Assembly (NCBI RefSeq): GCF_017591425.1
Contig: NW_024467119.1
Coordinates: 27,935,001-27,999,000, forward strand
From: Ochotona curzoniae
Taxonomy: Eukaryota > Chordata > Mammalia > Lagomorpha > Ochotonidae
DNA: 64,000 nt
Direction: 5' to 3'
The notes beneath the pieces are model-generated. The model saw only the letters and a list, made by a program, of their open reading frames with translations. It was not told where the DNA came from and ran no database searches. The translations under genes and the position numbers were made by a program. The number at the start of each line of letters is the position of its first letter. The stretch's first letter is position 1. Below, piece by piece: positions 35,615 through 46,944 of this stretch.

Positions 35615-37760
35615 AAAGTATATGGGGAAGGCAGGAAACACCAGGCCAGGACACGCCTCCTACCCACCCACATGCCCCAGTATCCCAGGCTGCAGATTAC
35701 TCAGTGATGGGGATCTGGGATGTATTGAAGTGGGAGCAACTTGAGGGCATATTTGACAGGGGAGAAATGACTACTGGGGGTCTTCCATGGACTAGGCCAC
35801 TGTACTCTCAGAGAGGCAAGACAGCAAAAACAGAGTGGCTCAGAGAGGGGAAAACCAGAGGGCATGTTTGGGTCAGGCCAAAGTCTCTATCCATGTGGGA
35901 GACCTAGGCTGGGATAAATAGCATTGCCCACTGCCCACTGGTGCAAGCAAAAGGTAGGGCTGGGAGACATGCCTAGTTGGACAAGACCGCAGTACCTAAC
36001 TGTGAGTATTGGGACAGAGGGTGGGCCATCAGGCTGGGCCACAGCACCCACCAAAATGCGGGAGAAAACAGATCCAGGATTATATTCTGTAGGGCACTTG
36101 TGGACTCACTTCTGCAGATCTGCAGCCCCTGCCAGTTAAGATGGAAAGCTGGCAGATGCTAAAAGGCCAAGCTAGGCTGGACCACAGAACTCACCTCACA
36201 GGAACCTAACATCAGTAGGAGCTAGTGCTGAGAGGCAGCCGGGCTGGGCCAGGCTGCAGCACCCATCAGCACATGCAAAGGCCAGGACTGAAGGCAAACT
36301 ATGCCAAGCAAGGATACGGCACTCACTGGCACACACAGGATCTGGGGATAGGAGCAGGCCTGGCAGGGAACTTGGGGATCTCCCATACCAGGCTGTAGCT
36401 CCCACTGGGGAACACAAAGGCTGGGGGTGGGCCAGGCCAGGCAGAGTTGCAGCACTCTTCAGTATTTGTATGGGCCAGATCTGGAGCTAGGCTGCGCTGG
36501 GCCAGGCTGCAGAACCTGGTGGCATGCACAAGAGCCAGGACAATGTGTAGGCTATGGCCAGCTGGGCTAGGCTACAGTATCTGCCAGCAACTGTTGAGAC
36601 TGCAGTCAAGTCATGCCAGGCTTGGTCAAAGCACCCATGAGCATACATAAGACCCAGGGATGGAAGCTAGCTTGGTGAGGGAACTCTGGGGATTCGCCTG
36701 CTTGGCTGCAACTCCTACTGGCGAATGCAAGAACTAGGGCTGTGGGAAGAATAGGGTGGGCAAAGTTGCAGCACTCATTGGTGGGCTGCATCTGGCAAGG
36801 TCCTGATGTAAGTGGCTCTAGCACACAATGGCACTTGCAAAAGTCAGAATGGATATAGGACAGGCCAGGCAAGGCCACCACACCCAATGAGTCCCATAAG
36901 AGCTGGGTCTAGGGATGGGCCAGGATGGACTAGGCTGCTGCACCCTCAGCAAGAGCAGAAATGGATGCTGGGCCAGGCAGGTGGCATCCACTGGTATATG
37001 TACTAGCTGCTGTAGGTAACAAATTGAACCTGACCCTGCACTGGCTGGTGCATACAAGAGTTAGGTCTGAGGTCACCCAAGGCAAGGTTTCTTGGGAGAC
37101 TCCCTAACTAGACTGCTGGACTGAGCCTCTAATCACAGAGAAAAGTCTCAGGATGTATGGGCTAATCTGGTAGTGTATAAGTCAGGACTGGGTCTCCTGA
37201 GCGACTGATGCCTGCTCAGTTGACAGCATGTACAGACACACTGGGGACACAACAGCCAGCTCATCTAGGCCAGCAAGGGATGGGAAGCAGAACAGGTTGG
37301 ACAGTTCTCTTGGCCAAGCTATGCAGCGTGTTCCTGGGTCTGTGGATGCACTAAGGTAGACTCTGTGGGCCAATAGACCTTGGAAAGATTTTCTCAGTAG
37401 TGGAGCATGAAAACCAACAAACTCTCGGGATTATCCAAACCATTCCAGTAACACCATAAGGATACTTTTCCCCACATCGGGCTCTCTAAGGCATCATCAA
37501 ATAACTCCCACCCCTGGGTGCTGATCAAGCTTGACAGAAACCAGCAGCCTCCTCCCCTGTGGGTGCAGGAGAAATAAAAAGCTTGAAGCATCTGCCTTAC
37601 CCACCTTCCTGGGTACCTGAATATCCCTGCCCTAATTAGAGGCCCACATGGGCAAGCATCCTTCTCAGTTTTGTAAGTAATATTAAAAAGAAAATTGTAA
37701 ATGTAAAAAAAAAAAATTTTAAACAATAAAACATGGTATAGATGACAGCAAAAAAAAAAA
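35615..37760 (+). mobile_element. Composite retroposon with GC-rich degenerate tandem repeats
   Basis: The sequence shifts abruptly to GC-rich. From about 35640 to 37060 it consists of degenerate units of roughly 60-80 bp with GGGCCAGGCTGCAGCACCC, GGCACATGCAA and GGATCTGGGGAT motifs. A larger period is visible, with GGGAACTTGGGGATCTCC at 36368 recurring as GGGAACTCTGGGGATTCG at 36681. A non-repetitive 3' part follows (AGTCTCAGGATG ... AATAAAAAGC ... CTTACCCACCTTCCTG) and A-runs at about 37707-37760. No open frame or clear TSD is seen. It may be a non-autonomous composite element or an unusual L1 3' UTR. Confidence 0.65.
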
Positions 37761-39433
37761 AGTCATCAACAATCTACTAAATATAACTTAGGCTTTTTAG
37801 CTAACCTAAAATCTTAAGAAGACACAAATAATGTAAAAAATGCTGCACAGACATAACAGATTTTTCTATATACACACACACACAATGAAAAGTAATTTCC
37901 AACCACTCACAGCCATAATCCCAACACTCACTGCCTGCTGCCCTTAGAAGAGGAGAAGGGGAGAGTGAGGCAGTTCCAATTTGTCCCTGCCCTGGATGTG
38001 CTGTCCTCTCTCTCCTCTCTCTAGAACCCAGGGCAGGATCTGGCTGAGCAGCAATTCTTGTGATGTAGGAGGGGGGATGGTACAACCAGAGGAATAGCAC
38101 AGATCATCCCAGTGCTGGTGTGGTCCCTCTCTGGGGAGAGGTGAAGGCCTGCAGATTTTGCTGATGGGAGTCTAAGTAGATCAGGAAAGAGGCTGAGAAA
38201 TGGTCTGTAGGGTCTCTCAAGGCCTTGTCCACAGGAGCGCAGGGCCCAGGAGCCAGGAGAGCAGTGCCATGGCTCTGGGATGGTTTCCCCACCAGTAATC
38301 AAACATGCCACCTGTGGAAGCAGACCCCATTCCAAAAGGAAAAGGCGAGTTATTTCCACCTCCATCAACGGCACAACTGCTCTTCTGCCTTGCAACGACG
38401 GCAACCATGGCTGACTCCTCCGTACGGTTCACTAATCCCTAAAAAACTGCGGCGGCCTAGAAGGCAGGAGGCTGACCAGTAGGAGCATGGGCCATGGCAG
38501 GAACTGGCTGTGTGTCATTTCACCAACCCAGAAGACACTCCTCCCTCCCAGCTCTTCTAGGAAGCCTTCTATACATACGAGAGCCTGTCCGGATCTGGCT
38601 GCTCTTTTCCTGCCCTTAGAACCCAGCCCGCATGGCTCAGCATTCATCCCCAGTGGCTTTATCTACCCCTGATGCTCACGCAGAAAACTGCTACCAGGGA
38701 AAAGGAGCGAACAATAAAATCAAGAAATGACTTCATCACTCTTCTAGATCCCAAAGGTGATACACCTGTTTTCAGAAGCCACTGCACCCTTGGCTGGTAT
38801 GCTAATCAACCAACCATAGAAAAAGCACACAGCCACACAGGTTCAACACAAACTATATTACTGTACTGTCTCAGTTACAGTTCATATTAAATTAATGCTC
38901 ACAGTTACGAACTATAACTGAAAATTTTAAAAGAATTTTTCAGATTCATATAAAGAGAACATATTTCATGTACTTCATTTTTACAAGTTTAACAGCATAA
39001 TTATACTTGCCACCCTACATTCCCTCTGCTGAAGTTTATTTGAAATATATAAAAGTTTGGCTACTAAAAGCATTTGGTCATTTTTTTTCTGCCAATCTGA
39101 CATGCCCTACTCTGCAGTCTCATATCAGCTGACAGGAAATGAGGAAAGAATAATGATTTAATTTGCTGCTAAAATTATGATTATAAAAAAAGAAAAAATG
39201 CATCCAGTACACTGTCGAAGCTTTTCAAAGGGTAAGAATGGTATATATACTCAATATAAATTACATTTAGTTATCTAGACTCAAACATGGTCAAAATGTT
39301 GAAATGGAAGGGTTAACATCCTTTTTTCTTTCTAAGATTCAATCACATTTTTCAAAAATTTTTCTATAAAGTGGACCCGTAAGACAAATTTGAGCAGATA
39401 ATCCAATTTTGCTGTCTCAAACAGTTTCCTTAC
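37761..39433. other. Intron 4; unexplained GC-rich block at 37900-38720
   Basis: The block 37900-38720 is much GC-richer than its surroundings and has an 127-codon minus frame (38021-38404) with no family resemblance. I see no TSD, tail or LTR ends. The rest, 38720-39433, is AT-rich with nothing recognised. Confidence 0.4.
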
Positions 39434-39531
39434 CAGCTTAGTGTCCTGAACCACGGGAGATCATACGAATGATAGACTCTGTACCCGATGGTGATGATTT
39501 CATGGAAGCATTTCACCTGGATGCCGAGGAC
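39434..39531 (-). CDS. CDS1: CDS1 exon 4: loop after the first membrane span
   Basis: The acceptor is CTGGTTTCAG before 39531 and the donor is CTG|GTAAGG. Thirty-two codons begin [19 protein letters not shown] and end DLPWFRTLS. The last two bases, TG, start the Trp codon finished in exon 5. It forms a mostly polar loop with aromatic residues before the second membrane region. The length is 98 bases. Confidence 0.97.
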
Positions 39532-40987
39532 CTGAAACCAGAGAAAACACCCGCGTGCATTTCTCATTGCTTCTGCTTGTGCTTGGTTGTTGCTGGTCAC
39601 ACTCTTTTTTTAAGTAAGTATTCATTTGTTTGGAAGAGAGAGTTTTAAATATCACATACATGTGATCTCTATGAACACATCTGCTGAAGAACAGCCATGA
39701 GCACTGGATATGGTGGGGGAAGAAATTCTGATAGCACAAACGTATTTATATGATTATGAACTTGAGCTTGCAAGAAGAACTCATAAGAGATTTCTAGGAA
39801 AACAGGAAACAGGGCATTCAAAGGCCTTAAAGTCCTCGAAACAAGTGAGTATGCTGCAGAGGTGAGGCAGGGGCAGCTGAAGCGCCCCACTGTCAACACG
39901 CAGGACAGTGGACACTTGTTAGGCTCACGGACTCAGCAAATGTGCTGAGAGTCCTAAGATGACTAGCTAATGAGGACTCACAGAAATACCAATGGGTCTC
40001 TGTTCCCGGAGAGAAGGCGGCTATCAGAGAAGGAACGCCCACTATGCAGCACAGGGAAGCAGGTGGATAGAGAGGCAAGGACAGTGTGGCTGACGTGTGG
40101 CAGCCCCGGGAGGAAGTGCAGTCATGTCCAAATGTACCACATGTGTCCTGTGAGTCCACTTTTAGGTAGGGATGAGGCGCTGTAAGGGACATACACCCAC
40201 TCCCAACATGGGATCTCAGAAAGAAAGGAAGACAGAATGACATGAGCAAGGCTTAGGAAAGCAGACACACTCGTGTAGGATGGCTGGGAGAGGGGACAGA
40301 AGGACACAGGCAGACTAGGGAACCTACGAGATGGCTACTTCCACTTTGAACATGCAGCCTAAGAAAATCACCCTGCGGATGGAAACAGAGCAGGTGTATG
40401 CTCTGGTATGTTCAGAACAGTGCCATTCACAACAAAGCAGAACCAGAACATTAGCTGCCAATGTAAACCCTGCACAGGCACCACCTTCCGGAAGCCCTTC
40501 CTCATCTCTCCCTCGGACTGGATGGCTGTGCTCTCCTGGCACGCTCTGCACAGCACTGACCCTCTCTATTCTTGCACTACCCAGGTCACACGGTTACTTG
40601 TACACCTCTGCTGTTACACTGAGTCCCTTGCAGCTGGAGATCTGGCCAGCAGATGCCTATGCTGAAGTCACATGTGTATTCCTTCTGGCTAATGCTCAGC
40701 CCAGTGTGGGACAAACCTGCAACGATTAGACACACTGGGTCTGTGTGTGTGTGTCTGTGTGCAGGGGTGTGTGTGTGTATGCACGTGTGTGTGCACATAT
40801 ATAAACTGATCACACAACAAAAGGTCATTTTGCAAGCAGAAGGGATAAGCCCAGTCACTTTATGAACTAGAACTAAATGTGGTGTTGACAAGTCTCGCAT
40901 TATCTTCCATTTTGTGACAAGGTCAAATGACTTAATCCACATATAGTTAAGATGAGAGCAAGATACATTGAAGATCACATCACTTAC
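39532..40987 (+). other. Intron 3; L2-like remnant and (GT)n
   Basis: At about 40465-40660 the order CACCTTCCGGAAGCCCTTCC, CTCTGCACAGCACTGACC and TACCCAGGTCACACGG resembles a plus-strand L2 3' end. At 40740-40795 there is an imperfect (GT)n microsatellite. I recognise nothing else. Confidence 0.45.
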
Positions 40988-41084
40988 AAGAAGCATCAGC
41001 ATAAAGGATCCCATGTAGATGATTAGGAAAAACATCGAAATCATGGTTAGAGTCAGAATCCCACGGATCCACCAGTTTTTCCAC
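40988..41084 (-). CDS. CDS1: CDS1 exon 3: first membrane span
   Basis: The acceptor is TTTTTGTAG before 41084 and the donor is CTT|GTAAGT. The first base completes Arg from exon 2. The next 32 codons begin WKNWWIRGILTLTMISMFF and end GSFMLMLL. Trp- and Arg-rich residues at the cytosolic edge precede a long hydrophobic span. I recall Leu in human where this copy has Met before FFL. The length is 97 bases. Confidence 0.97.
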
Positions 41085-41207
41085 CTACAAAAAAAAAATG
41101 TTTATGAAGTTAGCACTTAATATATTCTTAACATTGTATGTGTGTGTGTGTGGTTTCATAAAGCTAGATTTATGAATTTTGCCAGACTATAAGATTTGCC
41201 TACTTTT

Positions 41208-41812
41208 GGAAGTCAGGGTTAGAAACAGAACCAACTCAGCAATTGCAACCACCAGCTGATCAGGGCCATGCACTGTGGGGGGCACTGTACTTGCTAGCAC
41301 ATACCGGAATCTGGTCTAGAAACACCTGACAACGTTTCTTTGGGGATCTCCCCAGTCAAACTGCCAGACTCAGAACCCTAACCATGAAAAGACAGAAGAC
41401 AGAACAAGTCAATCAGCCACCTCAGTTATATGTTGGCAGTGAAAAACTGGGCAAACAGAGACTCTATGAGGGACTGTGTCAATCAGTGGATTCTTCAACG
41501 ACCTCACCGTGCTTGGAGTGGCGAGACTGGCAACAATTCAGAACTGCTGAACTATCAGAACCACTTGAGCAAGAACCCTGGAGCATGCCCCACATCAGGC
41601 ACCAGGGGTGGGTGGGAGACTGGGTGGGGCTTCTCCCTTAAAATCCCCCTTTACCCCAGATACATGAAGAAAACAATATGGAAATAACAGTCTTACCCAC
41701 TTTCCTGTAGCCTTTGAACCTTTTTACCCTAATTAACTATGTAAAGATTGTAAAAAATAAAAAATGGAAAAACCAAATAAAAAAAATAATAGATTAAAAA
41801 ATAATAAATAAA
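41208..41812 (+). mobile_element. Second, 5'-truncated copy of the composite retroposon, 17-bp TSD
   Basis: A perfect 17-bp direct repeat, AAGATTTGCCTACTTTT, flanks it at 41191-41207 and 41813-41829. The body shares TTTCTTTGGGGATCTCCCC, CTGCCAGACTCAGAACC and CTTACCCACTTTCCTG with the 3' part of the 35615-37760 element, and ends in AT-rich and A-rich tail sequence. It retains at most one or two of the tandem units. The long TSD and tail fit L1-machinery insertion. Confidence 0.85.
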
Positions 41813-41829
41813 AAGATTTGCCTACTTTT

Positions 41830-41872
41830 AAGGCCAGCACAGCAGTCTAGTGGCTAAGTCCTTGCCACTTTC
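41830..41872 (+). repeat. CSINE 5' fragment
   Basis: AAGGCCAGCACAGCAGTCTAG followed by TGGCTAAGTCCTTGCC is the head of a CSINE; the rest is absent. Confidence 0.6.
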
Positions 41873-42298
41873 TCAATCAGCCCACGAGTTCTGAGTGCAC
41901 CCACACAGAGATGACCGCTCTCAATTTTTAAGTGTTGTCTTCCTAGGAATTTTCTGATTTTTCTTAACGCAGACGATAGCATCTAAATTACATCACAAGA
42001 GATTCTGATGTAACTTACAGCCATTAGTAACCTACCTTATTCTAAACACAGGCCCTATTGCCTTTTTTAACCCCAGAAGTGGTAACTCATTTTATATATT
42101 TATAAGACATTTCTTACTGTCTCATGAGATGGTAAACTTGGGTACTAAAATGAAAACATATACTGGGTATAGATGTAAAAATGCACCAGCTAAAAGGCTA
42201 TATTTATTTTTACAGATATAGCTGTGTGCGCATTAATGAATGAAATGGTAAATTGGGCTGGGTCACAAGATGCATTGGAGGTAAAGAAAGAATGGGTA

Positions 42299-42614
42299 GG
42301 GGCCTGGCCTCATGGCCTAGCGGCTAGGGTCCTCGCCTTGAACTCCCCAGGATCCCATAAGGGCGCCGGTTCTAATCCCGGTGGCTCCACTTCCCATCCA
42401 GCTCCCTGCTTGTGGCCTGGACAGCCCAAAGCTTTGGGACCCTGCACCTGTGTGGGATACCCGGAAGAGGTTCCTGGATCCTGGTTTCGGAATGGCATAG
42501 CATCAGCCGTTGCGCTCACTTGGGGAGTGAATCATGGATGGAAGATCTTCCTCTCTGTCTCTCCTCCTCTCTGTATATCTGACTTTGTAATAAAAATAAA
42601 TAAATTTAAAAAAA
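42299..42614 (+). repeat. Young CSINE with 12-bp TSD
   Basis: GGTTCTAATCCCGGTGG B box, TGTGGCCTGGACAGCCC, CACTTGGGGAGTGAATCATGG and GTATATCTGACTTTGTAATAA plus an A-rich tail. AAAGAATGGGTA occurs at 42287-42298 and 42615-42626. Confidence 0.95.
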
Positions 42615-42642
42615 AAAGAATGGGTAATAACAAAACCCTTGG

Positions 42643-42982
42643 GGCCCAGTGCAATAGCTTAGCGGTTAAAGTCCTTGCCTTGAATGTGCCGGGATCCCAT
42701 ATGGGCTCCAGTTCTAATTCCAGCAGCTCCACTTCCCATCCAGCTCCCTGCTTGTGGCCTGGGGGAAGCAGTCGAGGATGGCCCAGAGCATTGGGACCCT
42801 GCACCCGCATGGGAGACCTGGAAGGAAGTTCCTGGCTCCTAGCTTCGGACTGGCACGGCACCGGCCATTGTGGTGACTTGGGGAGTGAATCATCGGATGG
42901 AAGATCTTCCTCTCTGTCTCTCCTCCTTTCTATACATCTGCCTTTCCAATAAAAATAAATAAATCTTAAAAAAAAAAAAAAG
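42643..42982 (+). repeat. Young CSINE, tandem to the previous
   Basis: Starts GGCCCAGTGCAATAGC and has GTTCTAATTCCAGCAGC, a GGGGGAAGCAGTCGAGG segment, GACTTGGGGAGTGAATCATC, CTTTCCAATAAAAATAAATA and A15. CCCTTGG flanks it at 42636-42642 and 42983-42989. Both SINEs sit inside a long spurious frame (42224-42952). Confidence 0.93.
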
Positions 42983-43464
42983 CCCTTGGTAATAACCTTT
43001 CCCTTTTGGTAGAAAACCCAGAACTACATTTAGCCCATCTTTCGAAATGATTTTGAGAATCACTGAGGGCCTCTTCCAGCACACAGCACACAGCCTAAGC
43101 TCCAGAAACCCAAGCCCAGGAGGGGCTACCAATGTTTACCTGTCCCTCTAATGTCTGGCTTTGAGTTTCAGAGAGCATTCAGTGCTAAGAACAAGACAGT
43201 TTAAACAGGAACCCATTCGCTTCATATCCATCCCAAATGCCCTGGTACCGAAAATCTGCCCCCCCCCAAAATATCCTAGCTGGCTGTCTTTAATTACATA
43301 AATATTTCCCCCTCCCCCAAAAATCTCCCTCTTTGAATAAGATCAAAACTTTAATTTACTTATTTCAAATGATTCTCCTCCCACTCTCTTAAGAGTATTT
43401 AATACAAAGTGCTTAAAAATGAATACACACTTAAATACTGTGTGTGCGTATTTTCACTAATACT

Positions 43465-43835
43465 GTGTCTTGGTCTACTTTCTGCTGCTATAACAGAATA
43501 CCAAAGCCTGGGCAATTGACAAAATGCAGAGATTTCTTAATTAGGTTTCTGAAATCTGAGCAATCCAACACCAAGGCACTTTCTTGCTGCACCATCCCAC
43601 AAGGGGGCAGAAGGACAAGCGAGCAAGCAACAATCCCCCTCTCCTGGTAACTTGCCCCCTCCAGTGGTCACCCCCACACCCGCTCAGGAACACTGAGTTA
43701 GGTTCCCTTTCGCAACACAGTCACATCAGGGTTCAGACTCCCGCAAATGAACTCCGAGGCACGCATTCTAACCACACCAAATGTGACCAGAAATCACACT
43801 GTGGCAGAGGACAGGCACTAAACCAAACAAAGCAG
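43465..43835 (-). repeat. Solo MaLR-type LTR (reverse orientation)
   Basis: CTTGGTCTACTTTCTGCTGC followed by TATAACAGAATACC and a GGCAATTGAC segment matches the reverse of MST/MLT MaLR LTRs. Further on are TTTCTTGCTGCACC and a TCACATCAGGGTTCAGA block. No internal retroviral sequence is present. Confidence 0.65.
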
Positions 43836-44097
43836 GGCACGTGAGGGCCAAATCATTGCTACTAAAACACAAGGCAGGCTCAGTTCTGAATTCAAAAATT
43901 TTTATTGCCTTTACCAAGCAGGTGCAATGATCACGTAAGTGTAAAACTTTAATTTTGTGTCCAAGTCATCAAACCGAAGCCTCCTCCAGTGGATGGTTTC
44001 ATAAGGAAGTCATTCTAGCCTAATCATCCTAGGACTCAGAGAAACTGAAAGCAAGACTTTTCACAGTATATGATTAAACCATGTTTTAAAAACAGTC

Positions 44098-44458
44098 TTT
44101 ACGATATTTATTCATTTATTTTGAAAATCAGAATTACAGAGGTGAAGGTAGAGACACACACAAATTACAGAGACAGAGTGGGAGACACACACACAGACAC
44201 ACACACACACACACACACAGAATTTGTCATCCTCTAGCTCACTCCCTACTCGGCCATGACTGCCAGGGTTGGGTCAGGCCAGGTTTATTCTATGCAGCCC
44301 AAGCATTTGGGTCATGCTCTGCTGCTCCTTCCAGGCCATTAGCAGAGAGATTAGCCAGAAGTGGAACAGGCCGGACTTGAAACACCACCCATCTAGGTAG
44401 GATGCCAGTCTGCAGGTGCAGGCTTTTTATGTGCTACGCCACAATGCTGATCCTCAAA
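44098..44458 (-). repeat. CSINE (reverse) with internal (CA)n
   Basis: ATTTATTCATTTATTTTGAAAATCAG head of the reversed tail, GGAACAGGCCGGACTTGAAAC at the B box, and GTGCTACGCCACAATGCTGATCC at the end. A CA-rich stretch (44155-44218) lies in the tail-proximal part. Confidence 0.8.
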
Positions 44459-44554
44459 ATAAACATCTTAATAGCACTTAGTGTTCAAATTAGTCACGTG
44501 ACACACAATGTTGAAAATCTCCATATGCATTGAGGTATTTTTGCTTTGTCTTAC

Positions 44555-44760
44555 TCAAGAGGCAGAGAGGTCCCTCCTCTCTTGGCTGACAGCCGGAGCA
44601 AGGCTAAGACAACCCAGGTATCCCACGCGGGTGGCAAGAACCCCATCACTGGAACCCTGCCCACTGACCCAAAGGGTCCCTCACAGTAACAGGCAGCTGT
44701 AATCAAGTGGCAGAGTTGGATCTCCAACTCAAGCACTTCAACATTAGATGCAGACTTTTT
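44555..44760 (-). repeat. Old CSINE-like fragment (reverse)
   Basis: AGTGGCAGAGTTGGATCTCC followed by AACTCAAGCACTTCAACATT resembles the reverse B-box part. The rest is strongly diverged. Confidence 0.45.
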
Positions 44761-45167
44761 TTTTAATTCAGGCTTCTTAATTGCAAGGTCTTTGTCCACT
44801 CCTTAAGTGGTTTTTATTTCAGGAGTAATGAGATTTAAAAATAAACAAACAAAAACCCTGCTTTGCCAGAGGCAGTCCTCATGAACGGCCACGCCCTGGG
44901 GAGCCTCTGGTGGTGGGGCGGGGATGATGGAATATGCTTCTTAAAGCAAGGCAGACATGCATGGGAAGGTGTGTGAGTTCCTGCAGAAAAGAAAGCGTGA
45001 CAAAGAACAAGCACTCCAGCCAGGTGACACCTGGGTGGTTCTCATACCTAGCACCAGCACCATTCGGGGCTGTTCTGGGATGTCCAGCAGCCTTCCTATG
45101 AGATGCCAGGAGCACCTCGACCCTTGAGGATCCATGTGGTTCTTCCCAGTTTCAAAGGTGGGCACTT

Positions 45168-45262
45168 TGGCCCAGCCCCCGCCACTGCAGCCATTTAGGG
45201 AGTGAACTAAACCAGCAGACAGAGGATCTCTCTTTTACCTATCAAAATAATAATAATAATAA
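45168..45262 (+). repeat. CSINE 3' fragment
   Basis: CACTGCAGCCATTTAGGGAG, GAACTAAACCAGCAGACAGAGG and ATCAAAATAATAATAATAAT are the 3' third of an older-type CSINE. Confidence 0.7.
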
Positions 45263-45283
45263 CTTTCCTTAAAAATGAATATA

Positions 45284-45585
45284 GGGCCCAGTGCAATAGC
45301 ACAGTGTGTAAATCCTTGCCTTGCGACGGCTGGGATCCCATAATGGGCACTAGATCATGTCCTGGTTGCTCTAGTTCCCATCCAGCTCCCTGCTTGAGGC
45401 CTCGGAAAGCAGTTGAGGACAGGCCAAAGCCTTGGGACCCTGCACCGTGTGGGAGACCTGGAAGAAGCTCCTGACTCTTAGGTTCATATCGGCTCATCTC
45501 TGGCTGTTGGAGACAACTTGGAAGATCTCTCTTTCTGTAAATCTGACCTTCTAATGGATACAAAATAAATCCTGAAAAAAAAAAG
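45284..45585 (+). repeat. CSINE with short TSD
   Basis: GGGCCCAGTGCAATAGCACAG start, CCTGGTTGCTCTAGTTCCC, a CGGAAAGCAGTTGAGG segment and an A-rich end. ATGAATATA occurs at 45275-45283 and 45586-45594. Confidence 0.88.
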
Positions 45586-45867
45586 ATGAATATAAGCCTT
45601 GACCATCAATTTTTAAGAGTTATCTTGAGGAAATAATTACGGATTCTCTTTTGTTAAAAAGATAATGACAAAGGGAAATGTTCGTGCCAAGATGTTTTTA
45701 ATCCTGGGCAGTTATAAACAAACTTAAATGCCTCGCATGAGATGCTCAGGGAAATAAACTGGAATGCATCCATAGAACGGACTGCATCCTACCACCTTTG
45801 ATGATCCTGGAGAATATTTAATGATACAAAATGTTTCTAATAACAGCATGATATGAAAACAAAAAGA

Positions 45868-46212
45868 GGGCCCGGTGCAGTGGCCTAGCAGCTAAAGTCC
45901 TCACCTTGAATGCGCCAGGATCCCATACGGACGCCGGTTCTAATCCCGGCTGCTTCACTTCCCATCCAGCTCCCTGCGTGTGGCCTGGGAAAGCAGTTGA
46001 GAACAGTCCAAGGCCTTGGGACCCTGCACCTGCGTGGGAGACCTGGAAGGGGTTCCTGGCTCCTGGCTCCAGATTGGCTCAGCACCAGCCGTTGAGCTCA
46101 CTTGGGGAGTGAATCATTGGATGGAAGATCTTCCTCTCTGTCTCTCCTCTCTGTATATCTGACTTCGTAATAAAAAAAATAATAAATTCTAAAAATAAAC
46201 CTTTTAAAAATA
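45868..46212 (+). repeat. Young CSINE with 15-bp TSD
   Basis: GGGCCCGGTGCAGTGGCC start, GCCGGTTCTAATCCCGGC B box, TCACTTGGGGAGTGAATC and GTATATCTGACTTCGTAATA tail. ATGAAAACAAAAAGA flanks it at 45853-45867 and 46213-46227. Confidence 0.95.
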
Positions 46213-46511
46213 ATGAAAACAAAAAGAACAAAGCAGGAAACAGCATGATCACATTTTTGCATCTCTCTCACACAGAGAAGTAACACATAACCAGGGAACG
46301 TCAAGGAGTCCACACCAAAGTACTCCGAACATCAGTGTCTCGGCAGGTGGATATCTGAGTTCTCTCCCCTTCAGAGCATGTGTGTTCCTCATGGAATTAG
46401 AATGTTTGCCCTTGTATCTGTGCAAGATGGTCTCTTTGGTATTAACTTAAAAAGAGGCTAAACGGAGCAAATAAAGATTTTTGAAATACATAATCTTGGT
46501 AAAGAAGTCTT

Positions 46512-46844
46512 TTTTTTAAAAGATTTATTTATTTTTATTACAAAGGCAGATATACAGAGAGGAAGAGAGACAGAGAGGAAGATCTCCTGTCCGATGATTC
46601 ACTCCCCAAGTGAGCACAACATCCAGTACTGTGCTGATCCAAAGCCGGGAACCAGGAACCTCGTCCGGGTCTCCCACATGGGTGCAAGGTCCCAAGGCTT
46701 TGGGCCGTCCTCGACTGCTTTCCCAGGTCACAAGCAGGGAGCTGGATGGGAAGTGGAGCTGCTGGGACAGAACCGGCGCCCATATGGAATCCTAGGGCGT
46801 TCAAGGTGAGGATTTAACCACTAGGCCATGCCGCCGGGCCCTAG
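46512..46844 (-). repeat. Young CSINE (reverse) with TSD
   Basis: Reverse tail ATTTATTTATTTTTATTACAAAGG, GATGATTCACTCCCCAAGTG, GCACAGAACCGGCGCC-type B box and CATGCCGCCGGGCCC at the 5' end. AGAAGTCTT occurs at 46503-46511 and 46845-46853. Confidence 0.93.
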
Positions 46845-46944
46845 AGAAGTCTTGACAGGATCCCAACTGTTCTACTCTCTACTTCTCATACTCAGAAATG
46901 ATTTTCTCACGAGTAGCTACAACGCGGGCATCACAGACACTCGC

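Noticed and set aside
35615..37060. CRISPR-like or satellite array
   Set aside because: The units vary in length and sequence and lack constant repeats with unique spacers; the A-tail and the second copy with a TSD point to a retroposon.
40586..41044. 152-codon minus-strand frame
   Set aside because: Only its first part, in exon 3, is real coding sequence; it then reads past the GTAAGT donor into intron and a GT repeat.
42224..42952. Longest open frame in the window (242 codons, plus strand)
   Set aside because: It runs through two tandem young SINEs; the protein-like repeats in it are SINE translations and there is no gene context.
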